Source: Adiantum capillus-veneris
Lineage: Eukaryota > Streptophyta > Polypodiopsida > Polypodiales > Pteridaceae
Length of the DNA: 64,000 nt
NCBI GenBank assembly: GCA_014529385.2
Contig: CM043959.1
Coordinates: 85,975,029 to 86,039,028 of the forward strand
Direction of reading: 5' to 3'
This document shows, piece by piece, positions 33,250-43,650 of this stretch (the stretch's first letter is position 1; the number at the start of each line of letters is the position of its first letter). Made by a program: the position numbers and the translations under genes. Below the pieces are notes generated by a model. The model was not told where the DNA came from and did not search any database. It worked only from the letters and a program-made list of their open reading frames with translations.

Positions 33250-34625
33250 TTGCTTAATGTCACAAGGGCAAAGGCTAATCCCGTTGCTCATCCTCAGATT
33301 AAGTATAGTCGGTTTTGAGGTCTTTCGAGTGAAGACCCGGATGCACATTTACGCCAATGCAATAAAGTTTATGGATTGAATCATCCTGGGGTGGTGATTT
33401 CTCTCCATCAACAGTCAGTATTTGAATCTACACTCTCAGGGAAAGCTGCGAAATGGTTGTCCAAATATCATAATGATCATTTCTAGACGTATGCTGATGG
33501 ATCCATAGCTTTTTTACGAAGGTTTGAACGGAAAAGACAGTCCCTCAACATTTGGAGAAGCTTCGAACGCTCCGGCAGAAGTCATTGCCAGTGGAGGATT
33601 ACGCTGCAAAATTTCGGATGCTTTTGCAGAGGGTACCTTAGGCACAAAGACCGGCAGCGGAAGTACTGAATGACTATTTTTTGCGGGGGCTCAACAAGGA
33701 TCTCAGAACGGCTATGGCGACAATGGATAAGGTAACTACTCCACTGGATACTGTAATTGCTAGGGCTGTAGTAGCAGGAGAGGCTCTAGAGGATACGAAA
33801 CATCCAAAGAAGTCAAAGAAGAAAGATAGAAAGAAATCTCATCGGAAGTCACATGACAGTGGCAGTGATAGTTCGGAGTCGGAATCCGCAGGATTTGATT
33901 CCTCGGACTCAGGCAACAACAATTTGGGAAAAGAATCGGAAGAGACACCACGGAAAAAATCCCAGCGTCACGGGAAAGGTGTATCCTCCGGATCGACGGA
34001 ATCGGCTACAGTGGCTAAAAGTCTGAAGGAAATCTAGTGTACCCAATGTCGGAATCTGGGCCATGCTGCTCAGGAATGTGCAATGAATCAGAAGTGGTGT
34101 GCGATTTGCACGACCAATACTCATAATACAGTGGAATGTTATTTCAATGGCCGGGGTCGTCGGAGACGAGGGGACTCTTCTACATGGCAACAACCACAGA
34201 TAGGGTAGGGACAAGAGCCTGCTGTGGCGATGGCTCATGCTCATACACCAGAGCCGCCTTTGCAAGGTCAAGCAGGAGGACGGGGTCAAGGGGGAGGACG
34301 AGGCCGCGGAAGAGGTGGCCGAGATCTTAATCGCCCTTAGACATGCCTTTTCTGTTTGGGGGATAGTCATTTGCGATCTGAGTGTAGTGAAGCTATGGAA
34401 TACGATCGGAAAAAGCAGGAACGCGCTGCAGGGAAACAGCTTAGTGTGGCTATGGTTCAGATTGAAGGATTGGAGGAGTCTGACCCAGCGGTTTCATTAA
34501 TCACGCGATCGGGTAAAAATGTGGTTCCAATTCCCAATGTGGAAATTCCGGATTGGACGGCTCGGGAAGAGGTTCGGAAAAAGACATGTCCTAGTTTCCA
34601 CAATCCGCACCACCAGTAAAGACAG
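33250..34625 (+). pseudogene. G1 gag with three zinc knuckles and an RGG-rich linker
   Basis: Capsid part: GLSSEDPDAHL at 33319, then VFESTLSGKAAKWLSKY. After a frameshift near 33540 it continues with LPVEDYAAKFRML and VLNDYFLRGLNKDLRTAM (to 33720). A basic, serine-rich linker (KKSKKKDRKKSHRKS) follows. Then come three CX2CX4HX4C knuckles: CTQCRNLGHAAQEC (34038-34079), CAICTTNTHNTVEC (34101-34142) and CLFCLGDSHLRSEC (34344-34385). Between the second and third lies a glycine-arginine tract (GRGQGGGRGRGRGGR) of RGG type. Plant gypsy gags usually have one or two knuckles. Stops at 33484, 33639, 34035, 34206 and 34338 are all TAG. Confidence 0.8.
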
Positions 34626-35494
34626 CAGGACCATCAACTATGCCAACCACTGTAGGCCTGGAAATAAGGGAAGGGAAAGCTGGAATTAAGGGTGATATTA
34701 AAGAATAGGAGGAGTGGAATTCAATTTGGAAAGAGGTTCTCACGTCACCAATTCAAGTACCTCTGGGTTCATTGCTCAAAGTGGTCCCGAATTTCCATAA
34801 TGCATTGCTGCGACAAACGGCCACTGAGCTGAGGGAAGTCGCCATTGGGAAGGTTGAAAGCGAGGATGATGATTCAGCCCCGTTGCCGGCAAATAGGATC
34901 ACGGATATCCATATTCCAGAACTTTCAGTTCGATACCATGGCACATACATTGACAAGGTACTCTTGGATGGAGGAGCGGGGGTAAACATTATCACCCAAG
35001 CAGCGTGTGAGCGTTTTGGTCTCAGTGATTGGAAGCCTGCACCCTTTGTAGTCCGCATGGCAGATCAGCGAAGAGTGCAACCAGTGGGTTTACTTCGGGG
35101 TATTGTTTTGGATGTAGCGGGCTTGTCCTTTGCTGTTTCCTTAGTATTTTTGAATATTGAAGATCATAATCAGGATTATCACATTATCTTGGGGAGACCC
35201 TGGTTACGACAAGCGAGGGTAAAACATAATTGGGAATCAAATATGCTTACAGTAAAGAAGGGTAAAAGAAAAGTGTGTGTGATGTTGGGAACATGCCGAC
35301 AACTAGTTCAGGCAGCATGGCCGGTGATAGCAGAAACAGTTAATATGGTGGAAGGATTAGAAGAGGATGAAGAGGAACAATTTCTCAAAGCGAATCCGGA
35401 TTTGGTTTCTCTATACCTTGCGGATATTTCTCTGATTTCGAAAGGGCATTCGGTGGGGGTTTCAGGAACTCCAAGAGGAATAGGGGAGCCCTAA
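34605..35494 (+). pseudogene. G1 aspartic protease
   Basis: Open frame from 34772 to 35494 (240 codons), with the same frame extending back to about 34605 except for a TAG at 34706-34708. The active site is VLLDGGAGVNIITQ, with D-G-G in place of D-S/T-G as in other Athila/Tat-type elements. YHIILGRPWLRQARV marks the end of the domain. The retropepsin would cut the gag-pol polyprotein. It follows gag after a frame change at about 34605 and continues to RT through two stops (TAA 35492, TAG 35537). Confidence 0.75.
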
Positions 35495-35539
35495 CAACAG
35501 GTGCTTCCAAGTCCTGAGTCACTGGAGGACGTGATTTAG

Positions 35540-37283
35540 CAAGAACGAGCGTTTGAGGCGCAAATGAAAAAAATTACAAGGGTTAAGGAAGATGAATTAG
35601 AGAAGGTTTTTCTTGGGGAGCAAGCGGAGTCGCAACCCATATACATTAATAAGCAGTTGGAAGCAAGTTTTAGAGATGATTTGATCAAATTACTGACAGA
35701 ATTTAAGGATGTTTTTGCATGGGAATATGCGGACATGCAGGGACTGGATCCTAAGTTTTATCAGCATACGATCAATCTGAAACCGGATGCGGTGCCCGTG
35801 AAGCAGCATTCGTACAGGATGAATCCAATGTGGCAAAGCAAGTTAAATTGGAAATTGATCGCCTGTTGGAAGTGGGTTTTATTACCCCTATTGATAATCC
35901 GGAATGGATTTCTCCAATTGTGGTAGTACCAAAGAAAAATAAGCGAATCCAAATTTGTGTGGATTACTGGAAATTGAATACTGCTACTGTTCCAGATCCT
36001 TTTCCTCTCCCGTTTTTGGATTCCATTTTGGATGATGTAGCAGGACATGAGATGTATACTTTTCTGGATGGCTTTAGTGGATATAATCAAATCAGAATGG
36101 CATTGCGGGATCAACCAAAAATAGCTTTTATTACTGCATGGGGAGTATTTTCCTGCACAGTAATGTGGTTTGGATTGCAGAATGCACCTTCCACTTTTCA
36201 ACGGGATATGTTTCAAATCTTTGGGCCTTTCTTGACGGATTTTATGCGGATTTTTCATGATGATCTCAGTGTTTTTGGAGCACAATTGGAGCATTTGCAA
36301 CAATTACGGTTATGCTTTACGAAATGCAGAGAGGTAAAATTCAGTTTGAATCCTTTAAAGTGTGCATTTGTTGTTCGCAGTGGCAGGCTCCTGGGGCATA
36401 TCATCTCTGAAGACGACATTTCTGTGGATCCGTATAAAATTGCCGCAATTATGGAAGCGCCTGCACCGAGGAATCAGAAACAGTGCCAGATTTTCCTAGG
36501 TCAAGCCCGATGGCATGGGAGGCATTTGCGGTTTGTCGCGCATTTGGCAATCCCGATTACCAAGGCAGCTCATGCTATAGATTTCGAATGGACACAGGAA
36601 TGTGATTTGGCTTTTCAAAGATTAAAATTGCAGCTCTCCAAAGCTCCGATTATGCTGGCACCAAATTGGGGGCAGGATTTTCATGTGTTCGTGGATGCTT
36701 CGGATCGCGCTATTGGCAGTGTGTTGATGCAGGAACAAAGTCAATGATGGTTCCGACCGGTCTATTATGCCAGTAGACGATTATCATCTGCAGAAAGAAA
36801 TTATTCAGTAACGGAAAGGGAATGTTTAGGGATGATTTATTCAGTGAAGAAATTCCGGCACTATCTGCTGGGCCGACGGTTTTTCTTCCATGTGGACCAT
36901 TCGGCTCTATTATACCTGGTAAGGCAACAGAATTTGACGGGAAGATTGGCCCGATGGGTGCTTCTGTTGCAGGAATTTGACTTTGAGGTCATACACAGGC
37001 CAGGGGCTCAGCATGCGGTGGCTGACTACCTATCCCGACTAGACTCTGGAGAGCCGCCGACGAGGGTCGCTGATGAATTTCCGGATGCATCTCTGTTTCT
37101 AACAGGAGTCGCTGCAGAAGATATTACCGTCCCGAGTCAGGTAAGGGTCATTCCGAGCGTTCCATGGACATGGTATGAGGAGATGTTTCATTTTCTCGAC
37201 AGCGGCAACATACCTTCCTTCTTGACCAGCCATCAGAGGAAACGTATGGCTATTAGAAGCAGGAATTTCGAGATCATTATGGG
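35540..37283 (+). pseudogene. G1 reverse transcriptase and RNase H
   Basis: RT starts in the frame 35564-35926 (FKDVFAWEYADMQGLDP, then LKPDAVPVKQHSYRMNP) and shifts to a second frame near 35828 (ITPIDNPEWISPIVVVPKKN, FLDGFSGYNQI). The catalytic site is FHDD (codons at 36253-36264), so both aspartates remain. RNase H has FHVFVDASDRAIGSVLMQ, then a TGA stop (36745-36747) where arginine fits, YYASRRLSSAERNYSVTERE, and HAVADYLSRL. No second RNase H follows. The frame runs to the copia insertion at 37288 and resumes after it. Confidence 0.8.
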
Positions 37284-37288
37284 GAAGC
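37284..37288. repeat. Target site duplication of the copia element, left copy
   Basis: GAAGC directly before the 5' LTR, repeated at 42477-42481 directly after the 3' LTR. A 5-bp duplication is normal for Ty1/copia integrase. Confidence 0.95.
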
Positions 37289-37568
37289 TGTAGACATGTA
37301 GTAGTGTTAGTGTGTATACGCGCTTCACCAGGGGCACTTTTCTCCCACTGGGTTTTTCCCCCTGGACATCTGGTGTGAAAGGACACCTTATCTCTTAGGG
37401 TTTCATATAAGCTTTGTAGCTTTGAGTTTGTACATACAATTATTATTCCAATACAGAGAGAGAGACTACAGAGATCTCGTACACAAGCTCTGTGTCTTCT
37501 CCTTCTCCATCTTCTTCCTACTCTGAGTTGCTGTCTTCCTTCTGTTTCCTGTTTCATCATCTTCAACA
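37289..37568 (+). repeat. C1 5' LTR
   Basis: 280 bp, begins TGTAGACATG and ends TTCAACA. A TATA-like CATATAAGC at about 37404 would direct transcription, with an (AG)n stretch (cagagagagagac) in the transcribed part. Identical to the 3' LTR. Confidence 0.97.
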
Positions 37569-37570
37569 AT

Positions 37571-37582
37571 TGGTATCAGAGC
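37571..37582 (+). promoter_or_regulatory. C1 primer-binding site (initiator-Met tRNA)
   Basis: TGGTATCAGAGC is complementary to the 3' end of plant initiator methionine tRNA, the usual primer of plant copia elements. Two bases separate it from the LTR end. Confidence 0.95.
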
Positions 37583-37967
37583 AAGGTGATTTTCAGAGCC
37601 TCTACTTGCGTTTTCGCGTCCGCGCGCGCAATCGCAGTTTTCAGGCAGTTTTCGGAAAATTTGTTCGTGGGAGCATCCTCGACGTTCCGGGAGTATTCTG
37701 ATCAGGCGACCTGGGGTTTTACCCCCCTTTCGAAGCCGTTCGAGCCCTCAGAATTTCGTTCTGAGCAGCGTAGCAGAAGTTCCTTTTCCGAGGTGTTTAG
37801 ATCAAGAGGGTGTGCTTTTTGACAGATTTTCTTCAGGTAAACAGTTCTTTTGGGAAGCAGCTTGTCTTAGCTTTGTGCTGAGATTTTGTGTAGAGTTTTG
37901 CTTGGATTGGAGAGGAGATTTGTGAATCTCTTGGAGGTTCTTTTGCTCTCTTGTGTGCATCTACAGT

Positions 37968-40900
37968 ATGGCTCAATCTACGGAGAAAGAGATTTTTGGT
38001 GCGTTTACATCCGAAGACAAATTGGATGGTACCAACTATTCTCTTTGGTCTTTTATGGCCAAAAATGTTTTGGTTGGTAAAGGATTGTGGGATTATGTAT
38101 CTGGAGATGAAGTTCGTCCAGGTAGCATTGCACCTGCCACGCCTGGTCGTGGTGCAGCTGTTGGTGCAGGACCCTCACAAGTCACTCCAGAGCAAAAGAG
38201 ATGGGATACTAAAGATGCACAGGCTATGGCTGTGATTGCCTTAACCATAAAGAGGACAATCACACCACATATCAGATCTTGCAGAACTTCTGAGGATGCT
38301 TGGAACACTCTGCAAGCTATGTTTGGAGGAAGAAACGCTGCCAGAATAGAGTTTTTGAAGAAACAACTTGACAAAATACAGATGGACGAAGGTGACGATA
38401 TTGTCGAGCATCTTACAAAAATCAGGGATCTTAAAGAGCAATTGCTTAGCATTGATGAAGTGATTCCAGAGAAGGACTTGGTTTCCAAAACACTCAATTC
38501 ACTACCACCATCTTATTTGACTTTTCAGACTTCTTTGACTCTGTCTTTGCGAGCTAATCCTGACCCTCTTCATTTTGAAGAGTTAGTGGCTTTGCTATTG
38601 CAGGATGATCAATCACGTAAGAACAAGTCTTTACAGGTGGATGGTATGGATCATGCTCTTGTTGTACAGAACAAAAACAGGGGTAAAGAGAGTGCTCATC
38701 ACTCCAAGTCTAGTGCAGGACAGTCTTCAGAGAAGTCTAAAGGTGATTCAGACAAGTCCAAGAAGAAAGGTAAATGTCACTACTGCAAGAAACCTGGTCA
38801 CTACATTAGTGAGTGTAAAAAGCGAATTGCTAAAGAAAAGAAGAAAGAGTCAAGTTTGGTTGTTTCAGCTTCTGGTGATTCTTCTACAGCTAAAGAAGAG
38901 TCTGCAAACTTTGTGCAGGATTCTTATGCTTTTGTAGTATGTTCAAATTTTTCTGCTTACAGTGTTGACAAGACACAAATGATTTGGTACTTTGATAGTG
39001 ATGCATCCAGGCATATTACTTCAAGGAAGGATTTGTTTTGTTCATTGGATGCAGCTCCAGCAGGAAAGAAGGTGACATGTGCAAATAATGCTTCTTATCC
39101 AATCAAAGGCGTTGGTAAGATTTTGATTACCATTTCAGATGGTTCAGATTTATGCTTGCCAGATGTCTTATATGTTCCAGGGATCAAGAAGAATTTGTTG
39201 TCTGTATCCTCTCTTGCAAAAAATGGTCTTCGGGTCATTTTTGAGGATGACAAATGTGTTGTACGAGATCGAGAGAATGGTTATTCTCTTATCACTACAG
39301 GTACGCTGGAAAATGGACTATTTGTGCTAGATCGTTATGAAAAGCAGATTCAGGTATGTATTGCAGAAACAAAGACTCAGGCCATGCAGGATGCTGAGTT
39401 GTGGCATGCTAGATTTGGGCATGTTGGTTATGGCAGTTTGATGACTTTACAACGTCATAATATGGTGCATGATTTGTCTTTATTGGAGATGCCACCAAGA
39501 CATGTATGTGAAGGTTGCGTTCTTGGAAAGATGCACAGATTTGCATTTTCGCAGGATGGTTCAGTTAGAGCGACACGAAAGTTGCAGCTTGTACACAGTG
39601 ATGTATGTGGTCCTATGAGGACGCCATCTATAGGAAACAGCCTTTATTTTGTGACCTTCATTGATGACTTTTCCAGGTTTTGTTGGGTGTATCCACTCAA
39701 AGCAAAGTCAGATGTGTTTGCAGTTTTTCAACATTATGTCGCCATGGTTGAAAATGAAACAGGTTGCAAAGTACAGACTCTTCGTACCGATCGAGGAGGT
39801 GAATACATGTCAGGTGCATTTAAGGATTTTTTGGGAAAGAAAGGCATTAAACACCAATGCACTATGCCATACACACCACAACAGAATGGTGTTGCAGAAA
39901 GGAAGAACAGGTCTTTAATGGAGACAGCTAGATGTATGCTCAAGGCTAAGAGTTTGCCTCATAAGCTATGGATGGAGGCAGTTGCTTGTGCAGCACATGT
40001 TTTGAACAGGTGTCCTACTCGTGCCTTGAAGACCATTACTGCATATGAAGCTTGGTATGACAAAAAACCTTCAGTCAGTTATCTTCGTGTTTTTGGTTGT
40101 CTTGCTTATGCTCACATCCCTCAGCAGTTACGTGGGAAGCTTGATGATAAGGCAATCAAATGTATATTTGTGGGGTACAGTAGTGGAAGTAAAGGTTATA
40201 GACTTTACAATCCTGCTACAAACAAGATTTTTGAAAGTCGTGATGTAATTTTTGCAGAAACTACTGCTCAACCTATGGTTGCTTTTGATGTACCTCATAT
40301 GCAGACACATGATGTATTTGAAGGTTTGCTTCCTTCTTTTGTGGAAAATCAAGATTCACAACAGGTTGATAATCTTGATCAATCTTTTGATCAGCATGTG
40401 ACACCTCATGATGTAGAGGAAATTGTGCGTGAAGAGCAAGAAGTTCTCAGGGAAGAAAGAACCTTGCCTAAATGGGTTCAGAAAACTTTGCAGGATAGCA
40501 AGTTGGATGCACCGTTGCCACGGAAAACACGTGCTGGTACTACTTTTGGCAGAGAGCAAGTAGATTTGGCTTGCTTTAGCACTCTTTGTGATGCAGATGA
40601 GCCTGATTCATTTGAACAAGCTTTAGAGTGTGTTCAGTGGAAAGATGCTATGCAGCAAGAAATTGATTCTATTCATAAGAATCATACATGGGATCTAGTG
40701 GACTTGCCTACAGGTAAAAAGCCTATTGGTACAAAGTGGGTTTTTAAGGTAAAAAGGAAACAAGATGGTACTGTTGACAGGTACAAAGCAAGGCTTGTGG
40801 CAAAAGGCTATGCGCAACAGAAAGGCATAGATTATGATGAAACCTTTGCTCCTACTTCTCGTGCGTCCACAGTTAGATCACTAGTTGCAATTGCTGCTCA

Positions 40901-42149
40901 TCATGGTTGGAAAGTGCATCAGTTGGATATCAAAACTGCTTTTTTGAATGGTGATTTGCAGGAAGAAGTTTATGTAAGTCAACCAAGTGGTTTTGTTGTA
41001 AAAGGTCAAGAGCAAAAGGTATGTAGATTGCGTAAAGCTTTGTATGGTCTCAAACAGGCTCCAAGAGCATGGTATGAGAAGATACATACTTATTTGATTG
41101 GCCAGGGATTTCAGAATAGTCCAGCAGAAAGTACTTTGTATGTCAAAAAGAGAGATGGAGTTCTCATTATGCTAACACTTTATGTGGATGATATGCTTCT
41201 TACAGGCAATACTACAGATGAAATTGAAGCGTTTAAAGATGCTTTGAGAAAAACCTTTGAGATGTCTGATCTTGGTTTGCTACATTATTACTTGGGTATT
41301 CAGTTTGTGCAATCAGAGGATGGCATATACATGTTGCAGGCAAAATATTTGCATAAAATTTTGGACAAGTTTGGTATGCAAAATTGTAAGCCAATCTCTA
41401 CACCCGTAGAAACTGGATCAAAGTTGAGCATGCACGATGCTGGAGAACCTTTTGATGTACATACTTATGCAGCAGCGGTTGGTTGCTTGATATATTTGGC
41501 AGGCAACACTCGTCCAGACATTCAATTTGGGGTTTCACAAGCAAGCAGATTTATGCACAGCCCAGGTATGCATCATTGGCAGGCTGTGAAGCGCATACTT
41601 CGTTACCTTTCAGGTACCCCTAATCTTGCCATGTTCTTTCCAAGGGGGGATATGTATGGAAAGCACAGTTCTATGCAGCTTCTTGGTTACAGCGATTCAG
41701 ATTGGGCTGGTGATTTTGACACACGACATTCCACAAGTGGCAATTGTTTTTTCTTGGGAAATGCATGTATATCTTGGCTAAGCAAGAAGCAACCCACAGT
41801 GGCTACATCAACTTGTGAAGCTGAGTACAGGTCAGCTTTCACGGCAACAGTTGATTGTGTATGGATACGCAGGTTATTGGCAGATCTTTGTGAGTGTCAA
41901 CAGGCACCCGCTACCATTTTCACTGACAGTCAGAGTGCTATGGCAGTTGCAAGGAATCCAGTATTTCATGCAAGAACAAAGCACATAGAGGTTCACTACC
42001 ACTATGTCAGGGAAAGGCTACATGCAGGGGAGATCACACTAACTTACTGTCCTACACAGGATAACATTGCAGATCTATTTACGAAGGCGTTATCACGAGA
42101 AAAGTTTGAAGCTTTTCGAAAAGCTTTGGGCTTACTCTCATACACATGA
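37968..42149 (+). CDS. C1 gag-pol polyprotein, 1,393 codons, intact frame
   Basis: The first ATG of the frame begins MAQSTEKEIFGAF. An upstream GTG in the same frame is not a credible start. Domains in order: gag (about 20-200); zinc knuckle CHYCKKPGHYISEC (270-283); protease with WYFDSDASRH (about 341-350); integrase zinc site from HARFGH (about 478); integrase core D545, D608, E644 in TLRTDRGGEY and GVAERKNR, exactly 35 residues between the last two; RT with QLDIKTAFLNG and YVDDMLL (about 1072); RNase H with GYSDSDWAGD (about 1242) and STCEAEYRS. The usual D-S-G of the protease reads D-S-D (codon 39000-39002, GAT where GGT or GGC is expected). Without protease the polyprotein would not be processed, so this copy may depend on others. 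All other catalytic residues are present. Confidence 0.95.
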   Translation: MAQSTEKEIFGAFTSEDKLDGTNYSLWSFMAKNVLVGKGLWDYVSGDEVRPGSIAPATPGRGAAVGAGPSQVTPEQKRWDTKDAQAMAVIALTIKRTITPHIRSCRTSEDAWNTLQAMFGGRNAARIEFLKKQLDKIQMDEGDDIVEHLTKIRDLKEQLLSIDEVIPEKDLVSKTLNSLPPSYLTFQTSLTLSLRANPDPLHFEELVALLLQDDQSRKNKSLQVDGMDHALVVQNKNRGKESAHHSKSSAGQSSEKSKGDSDKSKKKGKCHYCKKPGHYISECKKRIAKEKKKESSLVVSASGDSSTAKEESANFVQDSYAFVVCSNFSAYSVDKTQMIWYFDSDASRHITSRKDLFCSLDAAPAGKKVTCANNASYPIKGVGKILITISDGSDLCLPDVLYVPGIKKNLLSVSSLAKNGLRVIFEDDKCVVRDRENGYSLITTGTLENGLFVLDRYEKQIQVCIAETKTQAMQDAELWHARFGHVGYGSLMTLQRHNMVHDLSLLEMPPRHVCEGCVLGKMHRFAFSQDGSVRATRKLQLVHSDVCGPMRTPSIGNSLYFVTFIDDFSRFCWVYPLKAKSDVFAVFQHYVAMVENETGCKVQTLRTDRGGEYMSGAFKDFLGKKGIKHQCTMPYTPQQNGVAERKNRSLMETARCMLKAKSLPHKLWMEAVACAAHVLNRCPTRALKTITAYEAWYDKKPSVSYLRVFGCLAYAHIPQQLRGKLDDKAIKCIFVGYSSGSKGYRLYNPATNKIFESRDVIFAETTAQPMVAFDVPHMQTHDVFEGLLPSFVENQDSQQVDNLDQSFDQHVTPHDVEEIVREEQEVLREERTLPKWVQKTLQDSKLDAPLPRKTRAGTTFGREQVDLACFSTLCDADEPDSFEQALECVQWKDAMQQEIDSIHKNHTWDLVDLPTGKKPIGTKWVFKVKRKQDGTVDRYKARLVAKGYAQQKGIDYDETFAPTSRASTVRSLVAIAAHHGWKVHQLDIKTAFLNGDLQEEVYVSQPSGFVVKGQEQKVCRLRKALYGLKQAPRAWYEKIHTYLIGQGFQNSPAESTLYVKKRDGVLIMLTLYVDDMLLTGNTTDEIEAFKDALRKTFEMSDLGLLHYYLGIQFVQSEDGIYMLQAKYLHKILDKFGMQNCKPISTPVETGSKLSMHDAGEPFDVHTYAAAVGCLIYLAGNTRPDIQFGVSQASRFMHSPGMHHWQAVKRILRYLSGTPNLAMFFPRGDMYGKHSSMQLLGYSDSDWAGDFDTRHSTSGNCFFLGNACISWLSKKQPTVATSTCEAEYRSAFTATVDCVWIRRLLADLCECQQAPATIFTDSQSAMAVARNPVFHARTKHIEVHYHYVRERLHAGEITLTYCPTQDNIADLFTKALSREKFEAFRKALGLLSYT

Positions 42150-42186
42150 TGATCTGCTACCTTGTACGGATTCAAACTATCACTAC

Positions 42187-42195
42187 AGGGGGGAT
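42187..42195 (+). promoter_or_regulatory. C1 polypurine tract
   Basis: AGGGGGGAT immediately 5' of the 3' LTR, the plus-strand priming site for reverse transcription. Confidence 0.9.
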
Positions 42196-42196
42196 T

Positions 42197-42476
42197 TGTA
42201 GACATGTAGTAGTGTTAGTGTGTATACGCGCTTCACCAGGGGCACTTTTCTCCCACTGGGTTTTTCCCCCTGGACATCTGGTGTGAAAGGACACCTTATC
42301 TCTTAGGGTTTCATATAAGCTTTGTAGCTTTGAGTTTGTACATACAATTATTATTCCAATACAGAGAGAGAGACTACAGAGATCTCGTACACAAGCTCTG
42401 TGTCTTCTCCTTCTCCATCTTCTTCCTACTCTGAGTTGCTGTCTTCCTTCTGTTTCCTGTTTCATCATCTTCAACA
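42197..42476 (+). repeat. C1 3' LTR
   Basis: 280 bp, same sequence as the 5' LTR by direct comparison. Followed by GAAGC (42477-42481), the right copy of the target duplication. Confidence 0.97.
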
Positions 42477-43650
42477 GAAGCTCTATTACCGCACGGTGGC
42501 AGAGGTGTTACTCCGATGTGTGCTACCACAGGAGCAGGAAGTAGTCCTAGAGGAAGTACATACGGGTATTGCCGGAGGTCACTTTGCAGCACTAATTACA
42601 GCTAGAAAGGTTCTCCAATCAGGATTATGGTGGCCAACATTGTTTCAAGATGCGAGAAACTATGTGCAACAGTGTGATGTGTGTTAGCGTTTGGGGCAAC
42701 CTACCAAACGGTCGAGAATGCCTTTTCAGCCAGTCTTGCCCTTGGAGCCTTTTCAAAAGTGGGGTTTGGATTTTGTTGGTCCTTTTAAACCAGTGGCAGC
42801 TCACACACGGAATAAGTATATCTTGACAGCCACGGATTACGCTACCAAATGGGTGGAGGCATGGCCTTTGAGGGATAACACTGCAATTTCTGTGGCGGGA
42901 TGCTTATATAAGGATATCTTTTCTAGATATGGCTGCCCTATTGAGCTGGTTAGTGACCGGGGAAGTCATTTTTTGAATAAGGTGATGGAGAGAATGCTGC
43001 GGTTTTACTTTGTATTGCACAAGAAATCTTCTCCATATTATCCTCAGGCGAATGGGCAAGCAGAATCAACCAATAAACAATTGATTCGAATTTTGACAAA
43101 GTTAGTGAATATGAATAGAACGGATTGGGATGTGAAACTTCCTTCTGCCTTATGGGCCTATCAAACAGCTTACAAAGTGGCAACAGGATTGACTCCTTTT
43201 AAGTTAGCATTTGGCATGGAGGCAATCACTCCGGTGGAGCATGTGATTCCGAGTTTACGGATGTTGATTGTGGATTGGCTTCTTCCGGAGGATTCCGTGA
43301 TTTATCGATTGGATGTTTTGCAGGAACTGGACGAAGATCGGCTGTAGAGCTTTGCGGTGCTGCAGGATCTGCAGTCAAGGCGGAAAAAATGGCTGGATCG
43401 CCCGAAACCACGGCAATTTGTTCGAGGAGAGCTAGTCCTTGTCTTCAATTCCCGTCTCGGGAAGATGCCGGGGAAGCTTAAATTAAGGTGGTCAGGACCA
43501 TTTTGGATTTTTCAAGCATGCGGGCCTATTTCTTTTTATTTGGCGGATTTGTGGGGGGAGGTTATTTCTGTGCCGGTCAATGGTTTCAGACTGCGCCATT
43601 ATGTTTCACCTACCACGATTCAGTGCCCCTTTGTTGCGGTACAAGAGCCG
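42477..43650 (+). pseudogene. G1 integrase
   Basis: It continues the G1 pol frame directly after the copia insertion. Zinc site: VHTGIAGGH ... CDVC. Core: ATDYATKWVEAWP (D at 42835), LVSDRGSHF (D at 42955) and QANGQAESTNK (E at 43063), with 35 residues between the last two, so the DD35E triad is complete. The C-terminal part has RGELVLVFNSRLGKMPGKL and LRWSGPFWIF, the usual SH3-like end. TAG stops at 42685 and 43345 stand where glutamine or a similar codon is expected. The frame stays open beyond the domain as far as 44142, into the extra ORF. Confidence 0.8.

Larger units (their letters stand above)
37289..42476 (+). mobile_element. Complete Ty1/copia LTR retrotransposon (C1), 5,188 bp
   Basis: It has two 280-bp LTRs (37289-37568 and 42197-42476), each TGTAGA...CAACA, with no difference found by eye along their length. 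A primer-binding site (TGGTATCAGAGC, 37571-37582) starts two bases after the 5' LTR. A polypurine tract (AGGGGGGAT, 42187-42195) lies just before the 3' LTR. One uninterrupted reading frame (37968-42149) covers gag to RNase H. The 5-bp target duplication GAAGC flanks it. Identical LTRs mean a very recent insertion. The protease active site has a substitution (see CDS). Confidence 0.97.

Noticed and set aside
36253..36264. FHDD in G1 RT as an inactivating change
   Set aside because: Both catalytic aspartates are present and the position before them varies among gypsy RTs; the change to histidine is unusual but cannot be called dead.
37953..37967. GTG start for the copia polyprotein
   Set aside because: The ATG at 37968 opens the same frame five codons later and gives the usual copia gag start; plants do not normally start at GTG.
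33484..43347. Stops in G1 removed by RNA editing (U-to-C) or read through
   Set aside because: U-to-C editing is known from organelles of some land plants, not from nuclear retroelements, and G1 also has frameshifts that editing would not cure.
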